Position numbers and translations under genes: made by a program. Source: Xanthomonas massiliensis (GTDB lineage Bacteria; Pseudomonadota; Gammaproteobacteria; Xanthomonadales; Xanthomonadaceae). From it: 64,000 bases of DNA. The DNA is taken from NCBI RefSeq assembly GCF_900018785.1, contig NZ_FCOY01000007.1, positions 978,632 to 1,042,631 of the forward strand, given 5' to 3'. Below the pieces are notes generated by a model that worked only from the letters and a program-made list of their open reading frames with translations, was not told where the DNA came from and searched no databases. This document shows, piece after piece, positions 43,934 to 51,402 of this stretch. Positions within the stretch are counted from its first letter, which is position 1. The number at the start of each line of letters is the position of its first letter.

Positions 43934-44093
43934 TCGTCGGGCGGACGCGCAGGCGATTGGCGAGCATTGTCCGAGTATGGGTGCCCGAAAGAAGGCAAGG
44001 CCAGTCGCATGCGTCGATCTGCAAGCGAACCACCGTGCCATGCCTCGCGACTCAGGGTGGCTTGCGAACTGCACCAGGGAGGATCGTTCGCGG

Positions 44094-44384
44094 TCAGGCG
44101 GCCAATCGCTTGATGCGCGCAGGCAGATCGCCGAGCGCACGGTGGGCTTCTTCCAGCTCGTAGTCGGCCTGCAGGCCCAGCCAGAAGCGCTCGGTCGTGC
44201 CCAGTGCCGCGGCCAGGCGGACGGCGGTGTCGGCGGTGACGCCACGTTTGCCCAGCACGATCTCGTTGATGCGGCGCGGCGGCACGCCGGTGGCGCGGGC
44301 AAGCGCGTTCTGGCTGATGCCCAGCGGTTCGAGGAACTCCTCGAGCAGCACTTCGCCGGGATGGATGTTGGGCAGGGGGGCCAT
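44094..44384 (-). CDS. higA: HigA family antitoxin
   Basis: 96 residues, XRE HTH of HigA/VapI type: NIHPGEVLLEEFLEPLGISQNALARATGVPPRRINEIVLGKRGVTADTAVRLAAALGTTERFWLGLQADYELE. ATG 44382-44384 lies 16 bp after the toxin stop. It binds and neutralises HigB and represses the operon; the dyad upstream of the toxin is the likely operator. Confidence 0.93.
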   Translation of the reverse strand: MAPLPNIHPGEVLLEEFLEPLGISQNALARATGVPPRRINEIVLGKRGVTADTAVRLAAALGTTERFWLGLQADYELEEAHRALGDLPARIKRLAA

Positions 44385-44400
44385 GGGGGATGCCTCGGGT

Positions 44401-44682
44401 TCAGTGGTAATCGACGATTTCGACCTCGGAGACATCGCCTTCCCTCCATCGGAAGCAGATGCGCCATTGGTCGTTGATCCGGATGCTGTACTGGCCACGC
44501 CGGTCGCCCTTGAGCGCTTCCAGCCAATTGGCTGGCGGGACGCGCAGATCATCAAGGTTGGCGGCGGCGTTGAGCATGCGCAGCTTGCGCCGGGCAACCG
44601 GCTGGATGTCAGCCGGCAACCTGCGCGAACGTTCGCCCAGCCAGATCTTCTCGGCTTCCTTGTCGACAAAGCTCCTGATCAC
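44401..44682 (-). CDS. higB: HigB-like (RelE/ParE superfamily) toxin
   Basis: 93 residues. Start taken as GTG 44680-44682 because it gives the family N-terminus MIRSFVDKEAEKIWLGERSRRLP; TTG codons lie 3 and 6 bp upstream. Core LEALKGDRRGQYSIRINDQWRICFRWREGDVSEVEIVDYH is the RelE/HigB fold. Toxin-first order with HigA downstream is characteristic of higBA. HigB cleaves mRNA at ribosomes. It lies 64 bp beyond the recD stop on the same strand, as a late insertion behind recBCD. Confidence 0.93.
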   Translation of the reverse strand: MIRSFVDKEAEKIWLGERSRRLPADIQPVARRKLRMLNAAANLDDLRVPPANWLEALKGDRRGQYSIRINDQWRICFRWREGDVSEVEIVDYH

Positions 44683-44694
44683 CAACAAACCATA

Positions 44695-44725
44695 ACGACA
44701 GTCGTCATATAACGCAATCCGTTAT
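44695..44725 (-). promoter_or_regulatory. higB: HigBA operator dyads
   Basis: Perfect dyad ATAACG-CAATC-CGTTAT at 44709-44725, with flanking GTCAT/ATGAC imperfect extension, and a second dyad ACGAC-A-GTCGT at 44695-44705. They lie 13-43 bp upstream of the toxin start, where HigA would repress. Confidence 0.7.
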
Positions 44726-44746
44726 GACGCACTGTTCGGGCATCGG

Positions 44747-47047
44747 TCAGAACAGCGAGCCCTGCATGGGCACGGCAACTTCGGCCGGCGCATCGTCGAT
44801 GGGCTGCGCCGTCTCCGCGCCCAACCGCCATGCCAAGCCCGAGATCCGCGCCGCATGCCGCGCCAGCGCGGCACGCAGCACCGGCTCGCTGGCGGCCAGG
44901 TGCAACGCGCGGCGGGCGCGGGTGAGGCCGGTGTAGACCAGTTCGCGGCTGAGGACGCGGGCGTCGCGGGTGGGCAGTTGCAGCCAGACTTCGTCGAATT
45001 CGCTGCCCTGGGCCTTGTGCACGGTCATGGCGAAGGCGCTCTCGTGCGCGGGTAGCGCGGCGGGGTGGAAGCCGCGGACCTGGCCGTCGCCCTCGCCTTC
45101 GAACCAGGCGACCAGGGCGCCGCTTTCGTCCCTTAGACAAATGCCGACGTCGCCGTTGAACAGGCCGTGGCGGTAGCTGTTCTCGGTGATCAGCAGCAGG
45201 CGGCCGTGGAACCAGGGCGAAGCGGCGCCGAGGCGGCGGGCGCCGCTGCCGCTCTCGGCCAGCAGTTGCTCGATGCGGGCGTTGAGGCCACGCGCGCCCT
45301 GCGGGCCGTTGCGCACGGCGGTGAGCAGGCGCACGCGGCCGGCGTCGCGCAGGGCGGCGGCCGGGTCTTCGGCGGCGGCCAGCGCACGCCAGTGTGCGAG
45401 CAAGGGTTCGCGGCGGGCCTGCAGGGGATCGTCGATGTCCTGGTGGAAGTGCACGCCGGCCAGTTCGCCGCTGCGCAGCAGGGCGAGGCTGCGTTCGGCG
45501 TCGCCGGCGCGCACGGCGTCGGCCAGCGGGGCGAGTTCGAAGCCCTGGGCCTGGCGGTAGCCGCGCAGCAGGTGCACGCGGTGGCCGGCCAGGCCGCCGC
45601 CGCGGGTGTCGGTGGGCCGGCTGCCGCCGGGCACGCCGCCGAGCAGCGGCTGCAGGGCCTGCGCGTCGTCGGGCTGCAGGGCATCGCCGGGGCCGGCGGC
45701 CTGCAGGATGGCGGCGAGCACGTCGCCGGCCTCGACCGAGGGCAGCTGGTCGGCGTCGCCGAGCAGGATCAGCTGGGTACCGTCGGCCACGGCTTCCACC
45801 AGCTTGCACATCAGCGGCAGGTCCACCATCGAGGCTTCGTCGACGACGATCAGGTCGAACGGCAGCGGGTTGTCGGCGTTGTGGCGGAAGTTGGGCGCGT
45901 CGGGGATCACGCCGAGCAGGCGGTGCAGGGTGCTGGCGCCGGTGGGGAGCGGGAGGGGCCAGGTGTCCTCTTCCGCGCGTTGGGCGCCCTCACCCGCCTT
46001 TGCGTGCCGCTCCTGCGGCACGCCCTTCGGGCCGGCTTCGCCGTTCGCTTCGGCATCCTGCCTTTGCAGCCGGGCACCCTCTTCCGCAAGCGGGGGAGGG
46101 GCGGCTTGCGCGATGGGCATCGACAGGCCGTCGGCCAGGGCGCGGGCCACGGCGATGCGCAGGCTCTCGGCCATGCGCTCGGCGGCGCGGCCGGTGGGCG
46201 CGGCCAGGGCGATGCGCGGCGCCGGATTGCCGGCCAGCTGCGCCTGGGCGATGCGCAGCAGCAGCAGGCGGGCGATGGTGGTGGTCTTGCCGGTGCCGGG
46301 GCCGCCGGTGACCAGCAGCAGGGCGCGGCGCAGGGCGAGTGCGGCGGCCCGGGCCTGGCGGTCGGGGGTTTGCTGGTCGGCGGGTTGGTCGGGAAGGCCT
46401 CGGCCCTCACCCGCCCTTATGTGCCGCTCCTGCGGTTCGCCCTTCGGGCCGGCTGCGCCGTTCGCTTCGACATCGGACTTTTGCGGCGAGGCGCCCTCGC
46501 CCTCACCCTCCCCCGGATCAAGTCCAGGGCGGGTTCTTCGGGCACCCTCTCCTGCGAGCGGGAGAGGGGAAGCAGGGACTGCCGCTGCGTCATTGGGAAA
46601 CAGCTGCGCGAACAGCGGGGCCAGCGGGGCGACGTCGAAGGCCGGCAGGGGTTGCGCGGCAAGGCGGCGCAGGCCCTGCGCCAGGCGACGCTCGTATTCG
46701 CGGTAGCGGCGCAGGTAGAGCAGGCCGTGTTCGAGCACCAGCGGGCGGTCAGGGGCGGCGGGATCTTCCGGCTCGGGCTGGGCGACCCAGCGTGAAGCGG
46801 CCAGGGCGCGCTGCCAGTCGGTCGGGTCGGGCAAGGCCGGGGCCGGGTCGTCGCGGGTGTCCAGCAGCACGCCGGCGCGCGCCGGGTCGAGGCCGGCGTG
46901 GCCGCTGGCCACGGCGAGCGAGGCCAGGGCGGCGCCGGCCAGTACCTCGGCGCCGGTGTCCGGGGCCAGGCGCTGCAGGGTCTGGGCGAAGGCGAGGTCG
47001 AGCGTGCGCAGGGCGCCGCTGCGCTGGAGGGCGTCGAACGGGTTCAT
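44747..47047 (-). CDS. recD: Exodeoxyribonuclease V alpha subunit (RecD) with two in-frame repeat insertions
   Basis: 5'-3' helicase subunit of RecBCD, 766 residues versus 608 in E. coli. Walker A TGGPGTGKTTTIAR at about 247-260; DEASMVDLPLM, GDADQLPSVEAGDVL, AMTVHKAQGSEFDEVWLQL and YTGLTRARRAL are visible. Extra length comes mainly from insertions at residues about 160-215 and 315-354. These are encoded by two related copies of an interspersed repeat (46403-46569 and 45986-46102) that keep the frame. Start ATG 47045-47047 overlaps the stop of a 131-codon ORF. Confidence 0.93.
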   Translation of the reverse strand: MNPFDALQRSGALRTLDLAFAQTLQRLAPDTGAEVLAGAALASLAVASGHAGLDPARAGVLLDTRDDPAPALPDPTDWQRALAASRWVAQPEPEDPAAPDRPLVLEHGLLYLRRYREYERRLAQGLRRLAAQPLPAFDVAPLAPLFAQLFPNDAAAVPASPLPLAGEGARRTRPGLDPGEGEGEGASPQKSDVEANGAAGPKGEPQERHIRAGEGRGLPDQPADQQTPDRQARAAALALRRALLLVTGGPGTGKTTTIARLLLLRIAQAQLAGNPAPRIALAAPTGRAAERMAESLRIAVARALADGLSMPIAQAAPPPLAEEGARLQRQDAEANGEAGPKGVPQERHAKAGEGAQRAEEDTWPLPLPTGASTLHRLLGVIPDAPNFRHNADNPLPFDLIVVDEASMVDLPLMCKLVEAVADGTQLILLGDADQLPSVEAGDVLAAILQAAGPGDALQPDDAQALQPLLGGVPGGSRPTDTRGGGLAGHRVHLLRGYRQAQGFELAPLADAVRAGDAERSLALLRSGELAGVHFHQDIDDPLQARREPLLAHWRALAAAEDPAAALRDAGRVRLLTAVRNGPQGARGLNARIEQLLAESGSGARRLGAASPWFHGRLLLITENSYRHGLFNGDVGICLRDESGALVAWFEGEGDGQVRGFHPAALPAHESAFAMTVHKAQGSEFDEVWLQLPTRDARVLSRELVYTGLTRARRALHLAASEPVLRAALARHAARISGLAWRLGAETAQPIDDAPAEVAVPMQGSLF
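45986..46102. repeat. Interspersed repeat element copy B inside recD
   Basis: Related to copy A at 46403-46569 in the same orientation: CCCTCACCCGCC-TT-GTGCCGCTCCTGCGG, CGCCCTTCGGGCCGGCT, CGCCGTTCGCTTCG and a closing GGCACCCTCTTCCGCAAGCGGGGGAGGGG. It lacks about 50 bp of the middle of copy A. It encodes PPLAEEGARLQRQDAEANGEA...AGEGAQ in frame. Confidence 0.88.
46403..46569. repeat. Interspersed repeat element copy A inside recD
   Basis: About 167 bp; encodes SPLPLAGEGARR...AGEGRGL in frame within recD. Contains the imperfect palindrome CACCCTCTCCTGCGAGCGGGAGAGGGG and a CGCCCTTCGGGCCGG hairpin. Such SPLPLAGEG-type elements are dispersed in xanthomonad genomes, often as noncoding repeats. Confidence 0.9.
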
Positions 47048-47439
47048 GGGCGAGGCTCCCGACACGCACTTGGTGCCGCGGTCCTGGGTTGCCGGCGAAG
47101 GCAGGTGGCGGCGGCATCGAGGCTGCGGACGACGATGACGTGTCCTGCCCCCAGGGAGAACCGAGCCTGCCCGGCTGCGACTTGCCCGGGAACGGTCCAG
47201 CCGAGCGGACCGGACGCGGAAGCCGCCCTGGCGACGACGAGGCATTGGCGGGAAGGCCCGTTGCCGCCCTGGCGGCTCCGGTCAGGACCCGGCTGCGGCC
47301 GAGTGGCGTCATCGCGTGCCGGTGGCGTGTGCCGGGCTTTTGGGGAGATCCAGCCGCGGTCGCCAAGGACATCTCCGGCAATGCCGTAGCCGGACAGGCC
47401 CGGTGCCAGCAAAGGGTTGGGTGACATGGAGGTCCTCAT
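47044..47439 (-). CDS. Putative 131-residue ORF bridging recB and recD
   Basis: ATG 47437-47439 overlaps the recB stop by 4 bp (ATGA), and its stop (47044-47046) overlaps the recD start by 4 bp (ATGA). So it has the exact geometry of a coupled cistron. The product is rich in Arg, Pro, Ala and Ser, has no recognised domain, and looks like noncoding G+C-rich DNA in composition. It may be an inserted element that keeps ribosome flow, or a real accessory protein. No homologue recognised. Confidence 0.35.
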   Translation of the reverse strand: MRTSMSPNPLLAPGLSGYGIAGDVLGDRGWISPKARHTPPARDDATRPQPGPDRSRQGGNGPSRQCLVVARAASASGPLGWTVPGQVAAGQARFSLGAGHVIVVRSLDAAATCLRRQPRTAAPSACREPRP

Positions 47440-50400
47440 GCCACCACCTCCGGCAGCGCGCGGCCTGCGAACAGGGCATCCACGCTTTCCACCAGCGCCG
47501 AGTCGAAGCGCCAGGCGTGCACGCCTGGCGAGGGCGCGAGGGTGGCGTCCACGCCGCGGCAGAACAGGTAACGCACGCCGCCGAAGTCGCGCGCGTAGTC
47601 GTACTCATCGCCCAGGCGGAAGCGCAGCCAGCGGTGCAGCGCCACGGTGTAGATCAGCGCCTGCAGCTCGTACTCGCTGTGCGTCATCGCGCGCGCCAGC
47701 GCGTCGGCGTCGTAGGCCGGCAGGCGGTTGGACTTGTAGTCGAGCACGTACCAGCGTCCATCAAAGTGGTAGATCAGGTCGATCAGGCCGGTCATCAGGC
47801 CCTCCAGCCGCTGGCGCGCGCCGAAGGCCTGGCGCTCGCCGACCACGCCGAAGCGGTGCAGCAGCGCCAGCAATGCATCCACGCGGGTGGGCTGCATGGC
47901 GAAGTGGAATTCCATCTCGTTGCGGCGCTCTTGGTCGGGCAGCGCGGCCAGGCGGCCGCCCTCGGGCAGGGCCACGGTGAGGGTGTTGCCGACCAGCGCG
48001 GTGAGCATGGCCACGCCGTCGTCCAGTTCGTCCTGGGCGTAGCCGCCGCGCTGCAGGGCCTCGACGATGGCCTCGCCCTGCCCGGCCGGGGCCGGCTGGC
48101 CGGGATGCCAGTCGTGCCAGGCGGCGAAGTCGGCGCGCTCGAACACGTCGTGCATGACCACGCCGAAGCGGTTGCCGGCAAAGCGCGGGTCGAACGCCTC
48201 GGCCTCCGCCGATGCTGCCAGCGGCTCGGCGGCGGCCGGCTCGTCGCTGCCGCCGCCGCCCTCCACGGTGGCGCTGGCCATCGGGTCGGCGGCGACGCCG
48301 GCATCGGCCGAGGTGCCGCTTGCGGCACCGCTGTCAGCGTTCGCCAGCTGGGTGAAGCTGTAGACCCACCAGTCCGGGACGACCTGGCGCTGCGCCACCC
48401 GTGCCGGCGGCACCTGGACCTCGGCGGCAGGCGGCAGGCGCGGCAGCTCGGCCGGCGGCGGCGTGGCATCGATGGCGACCGCGTTGCCGCCGACCGCGGC
48501 CTGCAGGGCCTCGACGTCGGCGACCATGGCCGCCAGCGCGGTGCGATCGTGCTGGGGGAACGGGCCGGTGGCGATCCACAGCGCGTGCTCGGCGCGGGTG
48601 AGGCCGACGTAGAGCAGGCGCGCGTCCTCGGCGCGCTGTTCCTGCCTCCATGCCTGCTCCGCCTCGCCCCAGGCCGGGTCGTCCTTGCCTGTGTTCCAGC
48701 GCAGCTGGCGGCTGCCATCGGCGTGCACCACGCAGTGGCGGCCGGCGCCGCGCTCGCGGCGGCCGATGCCGACGTAGGGCAGGAACACCAGCGGGTACTC
48801 CAGGCCCTTGGACTTGTGCAGGGTGACGATCTGCACCCGGCGCGCGTCCGACTCCAGCCGCAGCTGCTGGGCCTCGTCGCCGTCGTCGGCGTTGGCGATG
48901 CGCCGGGCCAGCCAGTCCACCAGGCCGTGCGGGCCGAGCGCGCGGGCGTCGGCCTCCTGCAGCAGTTCGGCCAGCTGCAGGTAGTTGGTGAGGCGGCGCT
49001 CGCCGTCCACCAGCGCCAGCAGGCGCTGGCCGTGGCTGGCGCCGAGGTCGCCGACCAGCGCCAGCGGGCCGCCGCGCTGCCAGCGCTCGCGCCAGTCCAG
49101 CGCCTGCTGCTGCCAGCGGCGGTGGCGCTCGCCGTCGTGTTCGAGCGCGGCGATGGCGGCGGCGTCCTCGCCCACCAGCACGGTGGCCAGCGCGGCGCGC
49201 AGGCGGCGGTCGTCGCCCGGGTCGAGCAGCGCCTGCAGCAGGGTCAGCAGTTCCAGCGCCTCGTCGGTGGCGAACAGGCTGCGGCGGCCGGCGGCGACCG
49301 CCGGGATGCCGGCCGCGCCCAGGGCCTGCTGGATGCGGGTGGCCTCGCCGTGGCTGCGCACCAGCACGGCGATGTCGCCGGCCTGCAGCGGGCGCCCGGC
49401 GATGCTGGCGCGACCCTCGTTGCCGGCGGCCAGCCAGCCGCGAATGGCAGCCACGCAGGCGGCCGTGCACAGCTCGCGGGCGCGGTGGGCGCTCCACGGC
49501 CTGGGTTTGCCGGCGGGCTTGTTCTTGGCCGCCGTCGCGGCCGGGGCGGGCGGCGGCGGCTCGGGCGCGCGCCACAGGGTCAGCGCCGGGGCGGTGGCGC
49601 CGTCGCGCTGCAGGTCGGCATCGGTGCGTTTCGTGCCCGGCTGCACCGGGTGGAAAGCGATGCCGTCGGTGAGGAAGGCGTCGGCATAGCCGGCCTGGGC
49701 GTACAGCGCGTCGATCGCGGCGAGCACGCCGGGCCGCGAGCGGAAGTTGTGGCCCAGCGGCGGCGCCTTCTCGGCGGTGGCCGCGGCGGCCAGGTAGGTG
49801 CGCACGTCGCCGCCGCGGAAGCCGTAGATGGCCTGCTTGGGGTCGCCGATGACGAACAGCGCCGGCTCCAGCCCGGCCTCATGCGCAAGCTCGCCTTCGC
49901 CGAACACGCGCGAGAAGATCGACCACTGGCGCTCGTCGGTGTCCTGGAACTCGTCCACCAGGGCGATGGCGTACTGCTCGCGCAGCCGCCGGGCCAGGGT
50001 TTCGGCCTGCGGGCTGTCCGGCGCCAGCGCGTGGGCCACGCCGTCGACCAGGTCGTCGTAGGTCTGCACGCGGCGCTGGCGCTTGAGCAGCGCCAGCCGC
50101 GCCGCGGCGTCGTCGCGCAGGACGTGCAGCAGGCGGATGCGGCGCTGCAGCTGCCACTGCCGCAGCTGCGCGTCGGCCTGCGCCCAGGCCTCCAGCGCGT
50201 CGAACAGCGGCGAGCACGGCACCCGGTCGTGGGCGCCGTCCTTGCAGAACCCGCGCAGGCGCGAGGGCAGCAGCTTGTCGAGGTGGCCGCCGTCGTCCAG
50301 CGACCAGTGCGCCTCGGCGCTGCCCTGCCAGAGCTGCTCGAAGGCCTTGTCGAAGCTGGGCCGGCGTGCGCGGCGGCCGTCGAACACCTTGGCGTCGAAG

Positions 50401-51317
50401 GCGGCGGCGATGGCGTCGTAGGCCTGGTCGGCGTGCTCGCGCAGCGCCGCGACCAGCGCCTGCGCGGCGGCCTGGCGCGCCGGGGTGGGATCGTCGGGCG
50501 AGGCTTCGGTGGCGGCGGGCAGCAAGGTGGGATGGCGCACCAGTTCGCGCAGGTCGGCGGCCAGGTCCTTGGGCCCGGCGGGCCACAGCGCGACCAGGTC
50601 CTCGGCCATCGCGGCGTCGGCCGCGCGCGCGCGCCACAGGTCGGCGGCGACCTCGGCCAGCAGTTCGCGGTCGTTGGCCAGCAGCTCGGGCGCGGCAAAG
50701 GTCTGGCCGCTCTCCAGCGCGTGCTCGCGCAGGACGCGGGCGCAGAAGCCGTGGATGGTGAAGATGGCGGCGAGGTCGATTTCCTCCACTGCCTGCTGCA
50801 GGCGGCGGCGCAGGGCCTCGGGGGATTCCTGCGAAGTGGCCAGATGGGCTTCGAGGATCGCGCGGGTGAGGACGATGTCGGGGGCTTCGCCGGATTGCGG
50901 CGACGCGGCGGCATCCCCGGCAGCGCCGATGGCGGCGACCCCGTCGCCATCCGCGGCCACGCCTGCGACAGGCTCGCCAGCCAGGGCCGCATCCGCGCTG
51001 TCCGGCATCGCGCCCGTACCGTCGCCCTTCACGGCCACCGCGGCGTTGGCCCCGGTTCCCGGCACCAGGGTGGCGGCCAGGGCCAGGCGCTCGCGGATGC
51101 GGCGGCGCAGTTCCTGGGTGGCGGCCTCGGTGAAGGTGACGGCCAGGATCTGGCCGGTGCGCAGGCCGCGCTCGACCACCAGCCGGGTGAACAGCGTGGC
51201 CAGGGTGAAGGTCTTGCCGGTACCGGCGCTGGCCTCGATCAGGCGCACGCCGTGCAGCGGCAGGCTCAGGTACGGGTCGCGGGTGGGCGCCGGCATGGAT
51301 GCATCCGATGCGGTCAT
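47436..51317 (-). CDS. recB: Exodeoxyribonuclease V beta subunit (RecB)
   Basis: 3'-5' helicase and nuclease subunit, 1293 residues from ATG 51315-51317. Walker A EASAGTGKTFTLATLFTRL at 28-46; FTIHGFCARVL, ALVDEFQDTDERQW, FVIGDPKQAIYGFRGGDVRTY, VQIVTLHKSKGLEYPLVFLPY, LLYVGLTRAEHALW; C-terminal nuclease motif GLIDLIYHFDGRWYVLDYKSN. A low-complexity Ala/Gly/Asp stretch (about residues 85-145) is inserted between helicase motifs. It lies 85 bp after the recC stop, and is followed by the coupled 131-codon ORF and recD. Confidence 0.96.
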   Translation of the reverse strand: MTASDASMPAPTRDPYLSLPLHGVRLIEASAGTGKTFTLATLFTRLVVERGLRTGQILAVTFTEAATQELRRRIRERLALAATLVPGTGANAAVAVKGDGTGAMPDSADAALAGEPVAGVAADGDGVAAIGAAGDAAASPQSGEAPDIVLTRAILEAHLATSQESPEALRRRLQQAVEEIDLAAIFTIHGFCARVLREHALESGQTFAAPELLANDRELLAEVAADLWRARAADAAMAEDLVALWPAGPKDLAADLRELVRHPTLLPAATEASPDDPTPARQAAAQALVAALREHADQAYDAIAAAFDAKVFDGRRARRPSFDKAFEQLWQGSAEAHWSLDDGGHLDKLLPSRLRGFCKDGAHDRVPCSPLFDALEAWAQADAQLRQWQLQRRIRLLHVLRDDAAARLALLKRQRRVQTYDDLVDGVAHALAPDSPQAETLARRLREQYAIALVDEFQDTDERQWSIFSRVFGEGELAHEAGLEPALFVIGDPKQAIYGFRGGDVRTYLAAAATAEKAPPLGHNFRSRPGVLAAIDALYAQAGYADAFLTDGIAFHPVQPGTKRTDADLQRDGATAPALTLWRAPEPPPPAPAATAAKNKPAGKPRPWSAHRARELCTAACVAAIRGWLAAGNEGRASIAGRPLQAGDIAVLVRSHGEATRIQQALGAAGIPAVAAGRRSLFATDEALELLTLLQALLDPGDDRRLRAALATVLVGEDAAAIAALEHDGERHRRWQQQALDWRERWQRGGPLALVGDLGASHGQRLLALVDGERRLTNYLQLAELLQEADARALGPHGLVDWLARRIANADDGDEAQQLRLESDARRVQIVTLHKSKGLEYPLVFLPYVGIGRRERGAGRHCVVHADGSRQLRWNTGKDDPAWGEAEQAWRQEQRAEDARLLYVGLTRAEHALWIATGPFPQHDRTALAAMVADVEALQAAVGGNAVAIDATPPPAELPRLPPAAEVQVPPARVAQRQVVPDWWVYSFTQLANADSGAASGTSADAGVAADPMASATVEGGGGSDEPAAAEPLAASAEAEAFDPRFAGNRFGVVMHDVFERADFAAWHDWHPGQPAPAGQGEAIVEALQRGGYAQDELDDGVAMLTALVGNTLTVALPEGGRLAALPDQERRNEMEFHFAMQPTRVDALLALLHRFGVVGERQAFGARQRLEGLMTGLIDLIYHFDGRWYVLDYKSNRLPAYDADALARAMTHSEYELQALIYTVALHRWLRFRLGDEYDYARDFGGVRYLFCRGVDATLAPSPGVHAWRFDSALVESVDALFAGRALPEVVA

Positions 51318-51402
51318 CGCGCACGCTCCCGCAGGCAATGCGAAGGGCACCGATCAGAAAGGATCGCCGCGCCGGCAGCGACGGCCCCGCGTGTCGCGAT
51401 CG

